A program made the translations under genes and the position numbers. From Gammaproteobacteria bacterium (GTDB taxonomy: Bacteria; Pseudomonadota; Gammaproteobacteria; Pseudomonadales; Pseudohongiellaceae): 64,000 nucleotides of DNA. A model generated the notes under the pieces. It saw only the letters and a list, made by a program, of their open reading frames with translations, had not been told where the DNA came from and did not search any database. The DNA is taken from positions 62,001-126,000 of the forward strand of contig DUBM01000014.1 in NCBI GenBank assembly GCA_012960305.1. The letters run 5' to 3'. Below, in pieces: positions 58,011-64,000 of the stretch. Numbering within the stretch: the stretch's first letter is position 1; the number at the start of each line of letters is the position of its first letter.

Positions 58011-59735
58011 TTATCGAAGTTCCCGAAGTGCATCACCCAGTATCGACCCTGTCCGGTTATAGTTTTCGGGCATGGGTAGTACATTGTTGGCCTGCACGTA
58101 GTTCTCATAGTCTGAAAGCATCTCTTCAAGTAAAGTTGGTTGCTCCTGGGCCAAGTCCCTTGTCTCACCTGGATCAGTCCTGATATTGAACAGATGCCAA
58201 TCTGTTTCACTCTGCCCTATTCGATTTATCACGATTTTGTAATCGCCTTTGAACAAAGCACTATTTCCACCTAACTCATAACCTATGGGATAGAATTCAT
58301 CATGTACCTGTGAGGAAGAGCCAGCTAGAAATTCAGAAAAATCAGCACCGATTATTGGTTCCACCTCCCGGCCTAGCCAATTGCCATCATGAGCATTAAC
58401 TCCAACTAGGTTAAGAATGGTAGGTGCTAGGTCAGTCACAAAGACAAATTCATCTGTTTTCTCGCCCTCGTTCTTGATGCCCGGCCCTGCCATTACCAGT
58501 GGCACGCGCAGACCGCCTTCGCTGGCGTGAAATTTATAATAAGCCAAAGGTGAAGCAGCAATTGTCGCGTTGCTTGGGCCAATGGCGTTCCATGAGCCGC
58601 GTTCACCCAGCGTGTCATAATTAGAGTTGTAACCAACGATATCGAACCAGGCGGAAAGTGCCGACCCGCCATTAGGAAGAATTATATTCGAACCTTCGGC
58701 ACCATTATCAGAAGTGAAAACAAAAATAGTATTCTCATATTCGTCAATGCTTTCCAGATAGTCCATCAAGCGGCCGATGTGCATGTCCATCGCATCGACC
58801 ATACCGGCATACACTTCCATACGTCGTGCATGATGGCGTCTTTGTTCCTCAGCCAGATTCTCCCAGATTAGCGTACCCGGGGTGACTACCGCCTCGGTTC
58901 CTTTTGGAATGGCACCCGCCTCTTCGGCAGCAAGGCGCCTTTTCTCTCGCATGACTGTCCAGCCTTCGTCATACACACCAGCATATTTGTCTGAGAACTC
59001 CCGTGGTGCCTGCACCGGCATGTGAACGGCTTGAAAAGGAATGTAGGCAAAGAAAGGTTCGTCGTCTTCGGCGTTAGACGCGATAAACTCGATAGTCTTA
59101 TCGATAAAATATTTCGAGGAATAAAAATCATCTGGCAACATGTGAGTGGAGCCATCGGCATACCAATTGGCTTGATCGTATATTGGCAGATAAGTGCGTT
59201 GCTCCCAGTTGTCTGCTCCGGTATCTGCCATGGCGATAGTGCGATCGAATCCGCGGGCTGAGGGAAGCAACTCTGGAGTATGACCTAAATGCCATTTGCC
59301 GGTCATGTAGGTGTGGTACCCATCAGCCTTTAAAATACTGGCAAGCGTCACAACCTTGTCGTTTAACACACCTTGATAGTGGTCATAGGCCAATAGCTCC
59401 GGAGGAAGAGCTTCGGGAATGTTTGGCACTCCATTCCTATGGCTGTCTACACCGGTCAGCAACATGGCCCGCGCCGGGGCGCAGCTCCCTGCCGTGTGGT
59501 AGTTGGTAAAAGAAAGTCCTTCCGCAGCGAGTCTGGCGATATTCGGAGTATTAATCTCACTACCAAAAGGCGAGATATCGGTGAAACCAAGATCATCTGC
59601 GAGAATCAAGACTACATTGAGACGATCAGGCGCTTCGGCGGCAGCTAGAGCTGTGGAGAAAAAAGCAGGAACAGCACCAAAGAGTGAAATACCAAAAGAT
59701 AGTGAGAATAGTTTTGCTGCAGAGTTGATCGTCAT
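58011..59735 (-). CDS. arylsulfatase-type sulfatase
   Basis: 574 residues with signal peptide (to about 33, LAAAEAP). The formylglycine motif is CAPAR (85-89, SCAPARAMLLTG), a Cys-type S1 sulfatase needing a formylglycine-generating enzyme not seen here. Metal Asp47-Asp48 in LILADDLGFTD, MTGKWHLGH and FTSDNGAEGSN are family landmarks. It likely cleaves sulfate esters of algal glycans or aromatics in the periplasm. The preceding 224 bp (57787-58010), between convergent genes, hold nothing recognisable. Confidence 0.93.
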   Translation of the reverse strand: MTINSAAKLFSLSFGISLFGAVPAFFSTALAAAEAPDRLNVVLILADDLGFTDISPFGSEINTPNIARLAAEGLSFTNYHTAGSCAPARAMLLTGVDSHRNGVPNIPEALPPELLAYDHYQGVLNDKVVTLASILKADGYHTYMTGKWHLGHTPELLPSARGFDRTIAMADTGADNWEQRTYLPIYDQANWYADGSTHMLPDDFYSSKYFIDKTIEFIASNAEDDEPFFAYIPFQAVHMPVQAPREFSDKYAGVYDEGWTVMREKRRLAAEEAGAIPKGTEAVVTPGTLIWENLAEEQRRHHARRMEVYAGMVDAMDMHIGRLMDYLESIDEYENTIFVFTSDNGAEGSNIILPNGGSALSAWFDIVGYNSNYDTLGERGSWNAIGPSNATIAASPLAYYKFHASEGGLRVPLVMAGPGIKNEGEKTDEFVFVTDLAPTILNLVGVNAHDGNWLGREVEPIIGADFSEFLAGSSSQVHDEFYPIGYELGGNSALFKGDYKIVINRIGQSETDWHLFNIRTDPGETRDLAQEQPTLLEEMLSDYENYVQANNVLPMPENYNRTGSILGDALRELR

Positions 59736-59795
59736 TTCAATTTTATTTCCTAAAAATTGGAGCAGGAAAAAGAGTAAAAAAATAAAAGGGACAGA

Positions 59796-61211
59796 CTAGT
59801 TACTCTTAATAGCCGTACCCTTGCGAATTGTAGTATTAAGCTCGCCATTGTCCAGTACCACCGCGCCATTGACCAGCACATACTCGATACCCATGGATGG
59901 CTGAGTTGGATTGACGTAGGTCGCTCGATCTAGAATCGTTTCTGCATCGAACACTGTGATGTCGGCATCGGCACCCACTCGAATACGTCCTTTGTTCTCC
60001 ATAACTGGAACGAATCCCTGCAAACGGTTAGCCGGTTCGATCGTCATACGTCGTAGTGCATCCATCATTGTAATGAGACCTTCTTCACGTACGTATTTGC
60101 CTAGCACTTTGCTGAAGGTGCCGGCACTGCGGGGATGTCCTGATCCTTCCAATATTCGCCCATCACTGGCAATCATAGTAAGCGGATGTTGCAGTGCGGT
60201 TCGGGTCATCTCTTCGGTTCGACTGAAGCTAATCATGCGTCCGCCGATTTCGCGGTATCTGGCAAAACTTTCTCGCGTTAAACGTTCACCGGTTTCCACC
60301 CATAATTGCCTAGCAAAGCGATCATCTTCCCAGGTCTCCCAGTTGTCGAATAGCGCAGATGCAATATCAGAAGCACCAGCTTCATAGGGGTACATCTCAG
60401 TCGTTACATCCTGGCCGCTGTCACTCGCGGCCTGAATGATAGCGAGGAATTCTCCGATTGAGGCCCCACCGCTGGAGTTGGCATGCACGATATGCAGTGG
60501 CGTCCCGGCGTTATTGGCGCTGCCTATAATTTGTCGAAGACCTTCCAATCCGTCGCGTGTGTGAATATGCACGCTCGCTTCAGTTTCGGCGGCTACCGCT
60601 AACATGGCTTCAAATTCAGCCTGAGTAGCTGCAGGCGTATAGGCAAGACCAAAACCGACTGCCACGGCGCCTTCAGCCAAACCCTGACGCAGCATTTCTG
60701 CCATTCGGTCCAGCATTTCCGGTCCCGCGATTGCGCTACCACCGGCACCGGTAGGTAAAAAACGACCTCCATCGTTAAACAGTGTCATTCGAATAGGGAT
60801 ATGGCCGACACTGATTCCATAATTTAGCAGCTGGCCACCAGCACGGTCGTTATACCAATCTGCAACCATGGCAGTACCCACTTCAAGTTCGAACGCCGAA
60901 GTCACCCCATCCTGAACCATTAAGCGATAGGACTCTTCACTCTGACCGTGCTCATGGATATCGACGAAACCGGGTGCCACCACAAGGCCTTCAGCATCGA
61001 TTACCCTCTCACCTTCCAGCGCTTGCTCTGAAATGGAAACCACGCGCCCTGCGATAATTCCTATGTGTCGTATCGCATCCAGACCTGACTCCGGATCCAT
61101 TACCCTGCCATTGTTGATGGCCAGATCGAATTCCTCAGCTGCCACCATGCCGAGCTGGGGAATTAAGACCAGGAATAATACGCCTATAAAGGAATTGAAT
61201 ATCTTGTGCAC
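59796..61211 (-). CDS. exported D-aminoacylase-type amidohydrolase
   Basis: 471 residues from GTG 61211, with AAGGAG nine bases upstream; the open frame from 61256 adds 15 residues. Signal peptide HKIFNSFIGVLFLVLIPQLG. The zinc motif is VDIHEHGQ, followed by GFGLAYTPAATQAEFEAML, HIVHANSSGGASI, TTEMYPYEAGAS and IASDGRI. The C-terminal small domain (GADADITVFDAETILDRATY) is typical of N-acyl-D-amino-acid deacylases. An exported form is unusual for this mostly cytosolic family. A GGGACAGAC motif flanks the gene on both sides. Confidence 0.88.
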   Translation of the reverse strand: MHKIFNSFIGVLFLVLIPQLGMVAAEEFDLAINNGRVMDPESGLDAIRHIGIIAGRVVSISEQALEGERVIDAEGLVVAPGFVDIHEHGQSEESYRLMVQDGVTSAFELEVGTAMVADWYNDRAGGQLLNYGISVGHIPIRMTLFNDGGRFLPTGAGGSAIAGPEMLDRMAEMLRQGLAEGAVAVGFGLAYTPAATQAEFEAMLAVAAETEASVHIHTRDGLEGLRQIIGSANNAGTPLHIVHANSSGGASIGEFLAIIQAASDSGQDVTTEMYPYEAGASDIASALFDNWETWEDDRFARQLWVETGERLTRESFARYREIGGRMISFSRTEEMTRTALQHPLTMIASDGRILEGSGHPRSAGTFSKVLGKYVREEGLITMMDALRRMTIEPANRLQGFVPVMENKGRIRVGADADITVFDAETILDRATYVNPTQPSMGIEYVLVNGAVVLDNGELNTTIRKGTAIKSN

Positions 61212-61675
61212 GACTGAGATCTCCTTAGCTTTAATAGGGACAGACTTATTTTTCACAAATGCCTTGAGTTCTTAAATAGTGCCAGGGAAAGACCACTCCT
61301 AATACTTCTAAAAAATAAAGATTGAGCTTCTTCATGCGAAACCTCTGACAGTACGTACACATATCGCAGTATCGTGCTGCATACAGGATTGGGTGTAAAG
61401 TGCCAGATTCGAATTACTCAGACCCCTTCGATTTAAAACAGGTGAGAACCAATAATAATGGGCATCCTTAACTATCCCAAATTTTTAAATCACTTTGAAA
61501 ATGACTAGGCATCAGTCGAATGAACCGATACATTTGTTAACTATTCTGCTGTGCTCTACAAGTCTAGTTGAAGTGCTTCCGAGCCAGCAGTTCGATACTT
61601 AGGAAACAAATGAGCTAGAGAAATTATTAATAATAGTTCTCCTCCGCTTTTTACATACGACACAGAGAATCAACT
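61212..61675. other. intergenic region before the beta-propeller gene
   Basis: 464 bp without a supported gene. It contains GGGACAGACTTATTTTT at 61237-61253, a motif also present (GGGACAGACT) at 59789-59798. A divergent promoter pair must lie here, but no convincing elements are seen. Confidence 0.5.
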
Positions 61676-62809
61676 ATGCTCTTTCTTAGAATCCGCAACA
61701 CTCTAGGCTATCTGCTGATAACAGTGACAGCTTCTTCTACTTATGCCCAGTCCTGGACCGACCAGTATCCACCAACGTCGAATCATGGCGTGTCACCCTA
61801 TATAGCAGAGCCCGAATGGCTTGAATCATTTTCAGAACCTGGTTTTATCTGGGGCTCACATCCTGGGCTTTTTGTGGAGTCGACCGAACGAATATTTGTT
61901 ATTCAGCGTGGAGAACTCCACGTACCCGACCCTCTGCCAGATGGATTCAATTATTTTTACGGTTCTGTTGAGGGCTTGTCCGCGCTGTCTCCGCCAAGAG
62001 ACACAATACGCCAAATGAAAAATGTCATCTTTGTCGTAAACGACAAGGGAAAGCTAATTGAGAATTGGAATCAATGGGATTACTTATTTGAAGGTACTGG
62101 TGGACCACACATGATAGCGATCAGTCCTTACGACCCCGAAAGGCGAGTGTGGGTCGTAAATTCTGGATCCCATCAGATTCATGCTTTCTCAAATGATGGC
62201 AAAGAGCTATTGATGACGCTCGGCATAGAGAATGAAACTGCAAATGATGGGAAACACTTAGGGACGCCACAAGATCTTGCGTTTCTTCGAGATGGCAGCA
62301 TAGTTGTTGCAGATGGCCTTACTAATTCGAGAGTAATTAAGTTTGATAAAGACGGAAATTACCTTACCGCTTGGGGAAGCAAAGGAAGTGAAGAAGGTCA
62401 GTTTGATGCCGTTCATTCAATAGCAACAGATAATCAGGATCGTATCTATGTCGCCGATCGAAATAACGACCGTATCCAAGTATTCGGCCCTAACGGAAAG
62501 CACCTAGCAACTTGGCCGGGGTTGAACTTCCCTAATTATATTCTGATCACGGAAAATCAAGATGTGTGGGTATCAGACAATCAACCCGTAAGGATTATCA
62601 AGTATGATACCGATGGCCAAAGGTTATTCTCCTGGGATGCCCACGGCAACGGGCCAGGCGAGTTTGGCGAGTTGCATGAATTCGGTGTGGATGTAAACGG
62701 AAACTGGTACGGCGCGGACAATGTGCTGGGACGTTCGCAGAAATTTATACCAAAACCCGAAGCAGACGCTGCCAATCTGATGCAAGTACCGACTCCAATG
62801 TCCCGCTGA
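61676..62809 (+). CDS. secreted NHL-repeat / six-bladed beta-propeller protein
   Basis: 377 residues with a signal peptide (to about residue 24, TYAQS). NHL-type repeats span about 95-360: GKHLGTPQDLAFLRDGSIVV, FDKDGNYLTAWGSKGSEEGQ, YVADRNNDRIQVFGPNGKHL and WDAHGNGPGEFGELHEFGVD. Enzymatic relatives include peptidylglycine alpha-amidating lyase, so a link to the PHM-like proteins nearby is imaginable but unproven. Confidence 0.85.
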   Translation: MLFLRIRNTLGYLLITVTASSTYAQSWTDQYPPTSNHGVSPYIAEPEWLESFSEPGFIWGSHPGLFVESTERIFVIQRGELHVPDPLPDGFNYFYGSVEGLSALSPPRDTIRQMKNVIFVVNDKGKLIENWNQWDYLFEGTGGPHMIAISPYDPERRVWVVNSGSHQIHAFSNDGKELLMTLGIENETANDGKHLGTPQDLAFLRDGSIVVADGLTNSRVIKFDKDGNYLTAWGSKGSEEGQFDAVHSIATDNQDRIYVADRNNDRIQVFGPNGKHLATWPGLNFPNYILITENQDVWVSDNQPVRIIKYDTDGQRLFSWDAHGNGPGEFGELHEFGVDVNGNWYGADNVLGRSQKFIPKPEADAANLMQVPTPMSR

Positions 62810-62912
62810 TCCCTTTTTTTAACGTTGCACTCTCGATTTCATTACAACTAAATATGGAAGCAAACTGACTGCTTCCTGCAATCACAATCACAATCAATAA
62901 CGGCGGTAAATC

Positions 62913-63325
62913 TTGACCAAAGTAAACAAAACTGAAATGGAAGCGTTTTTTCTAAAGAATTTCCCCAAGTAAATTACGTACTTGAATCTTTTGACGAAGA
63001 CTCTGTAACTATTAGACGCAAAATGGATAGTGGATATTTACTCCCTAGCGGAACTGTATCTGGCCCAACCATGATGGGGCTGGCTGATTACGCCATTTAC
63101 GTGGCAATTCTTCGGGAAATTGGCTTTGTTGCACTAGCAGTAACTACAAGTTTGAACTTCAATTTCCTACTCAAACCTGTAGCTGACAAAGATATACTAG
63201 GCGTTTGTAAAATACTGAAGCTTGGCAAAACTATAGCAGTTGGAGAAGTAACGATTTATTCTGAAGGCGATGATCGGCCCGTTGCGCATTCTTTAGAGAC
63301 TTATTCGATTCCTCCGAATAAATAG
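62913..63325 (+). pseudogene. PaaI-type hotdog thioesterase, frameshifted
   Basis: Frame 1 from TTG 62913 reads TKVNKTEMEAFFLKNFP and stops at TAA; the frame that ends at 63325 contributes QVNYVLESFDEDSVTIRR before the ATG at 63023 and continues SGPTMMGLADYAIYVAILRE. One missing base in the CCCC run at 62963-62966 explains the break. The restored protein is about 137 residues, the size of PaaI-like acyl-CoA thioesterases. This could be a true frameshift or a sequencing error. Confidence 0.75.
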
Positions 63326-63434
63326 CTGCCTTGATCGTCTTCGGAGAAACAGTTATCGCGGCGGCTGGAATTTCTGAACAACGTACAAATCATCGAATAC
63401 CTTACGTCAAGGTCGCCCCTTTAACTAAACGCAG

Positions 63435-63674
63435 ATGGAACAGCTAATGCGAGACAAATTTGGACTGGTCATTCACTGGATAGGTTTTGCTCTAGGCATT
63501 TTTTTAACCCTAGGAACTATATTTGCTCTAAATAGTTTTGCGACGATGCCAATTTTAATTAGTTTCTCAGCAGTATCGTTTCTAATCCCCTATGGCATCA
63601 CTTGGACTATAAGGCGCGCTATTACCGGTTATGCGAGTTTCTTTCCTTGGACAAAGAAAGAAAAAGAAGACTAA
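63435..63674 (+). CDS. small membrane protein of unknown function
   Basis: 79 residues with two predicted membrane segments (about 10-31 and 37-58) and a basic/acidic C-terminal tail (WTKKEKED). No family recognised. ATG 63435 or ATG 63447 (MRDKFGLVIHW) could be used. Membrane-segment regularity supports a real gene. Confidence 0.6.
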   Translation: MEQLMRDKFGLVIHWIGFALGIFLTLGTIFALNSFATMPILISFSAVSFLIPYGITWTIRRAITGYASFFPWTKKEKED

Positions 63675-63826
63675 CTAAAGTTCTACAATGAAAAGTAACA
63701 GAAAAAGAATAGAGGCATTTTGAAGCAGATTTTTATCGTTCGGTCTCTCTGTTTAGATTAAAAGTCAATAACACATTGCCTAGGGTCCCACTAATCCCAA
63801 TTCCCCCAGAGAGCCTTCAGAAAAAT

Positions 63827-64000
63827 TTAGAGTTTCCCCTCTAGACGAAGCTGACGCAAAAGCGCGACATTATTTTTAGGTATCCCCTCAATGTCAGGAT
63901 GACTCTTAATCGCGCGAGTCACAGAGTCTTCTCGTAGCAGATGAAGCAAGGGATACGGGGATCGATTGCTTAGGTTTTCTGGATCGTTAGGCTTTGAATC
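63827..64000 (-). CDS. DUF1415 family protein (partial, N-terminus beyond window)
   Basis: The last 57 codons of a minus-strand gene running off the right edge: PNDPENLSNRSPYPLLHLLR, EDSVTRAIKSHPD and PKNNVALLRQLRLEGKL, then TAA. The NRSPYPxLHLLRE block near the end is characteristic of DUF1415 proteins. Function unknown. Confidence 0.75.
   Translation of the reverse strand, partial: DSKPNDPENLSNRSPYPLLHLLREDSVTRAIKSHPDIEGIPKNNVALLRQLRLEGKL

Overview
The window looks like a chromosome segment of a free-living, probably marine gammaproteobacterium. The evidence is gene content and order: thiI, glutamine synthetase, ntrB, ntrC, trmL, secB, a rhodanese gene, gpmI, an envC-like gene, ctpA, hisBHAF, an asmA-like gene, mutY, yggX and tRNA-Phe. 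From memory this is nearly the Pseudomonas aeruginosa order. I cannot name the genus; the many secreted oxidative enzymes downstream recall oligotrophic marine lineages, but that is inference.

Positions 1-18768 are this conserved backbone. Its notable feature is that the glutamine synthetase beside ntrBC is the type II (eukaryotic-like) enzyme instead of type I GlnA. Upstream of glnII and of ntrB I can read NtrC-type 17-bp sites followed by GG-N10-GC sigma-54 promoters.

The tRNA-Phe gene (18693-18768) appears to have been used twice as an integration site. Its 3' end recurs as a 21-23 bp fragment at 33630-33650 and 44485-44507, each time preceded by a related ~100 bp block with paired 8-bp direct repeats. 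This defines two tandem islands. Island 1 (about 18.77-33.65 kb) is a urea island: ureDABCEFG, a porin, the urea ABC transporter urtABCDE and a nickel-permease-like gene. The porin/urt cluster has its own NtrC site and sigma-54 promoter, so the acquired urea genes seem to be wired to the host nitrogen circuit. One degenerate IS5-like element and a truncated derivative lie in this island; the derivative supplies the apparent start codon of urtB and a 20-bp-stem hairpin between urtA and urtB. Island 2 (about 33.65-44.51 kb) begins with the N-terminal DNA-binding part of a tyrosine integrase fused in frame to a secreted DUF1587/1592/1588/1585 cytochrome-like protein. It continues with a DUF1552 protein, an ankyrin-repeat protein, a VOC protein, an HpcH-type aldolase and a two-gene module (a secreted CCWTNG protein plus a cytochrome/PHM-like protein).

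From 44.5 to 62.8 kb is a second accessory-looking region dominated by exported proteins: a metallo-beta-lactamase-fold hydrolase and gamma-glutamyltransferase divergent across a 38-bp perfect palindrome, a second copy of the CCWTNG/cytochrome module, a decayed sodium:solute symporter, a third cytochrome/PHM-like protein, a cupin, a PQQ dehydrogenase, a sulfatase, a D-aminoacylase-type amidohydrolase and a beta-propeller protein. The three cytochrome/PHM-like proteins carry a CxxCH heme motif at the same position (residues 50-54) followed by HH, HxH and Met motifs arranged as in copper monooxygenases of the PHM type. I regard these as the best candidate for an undescribed system. The last kilobase holds a frameshifted thioesterase, a small membrane protein and the C-terminal end of a DUF1415 protein.
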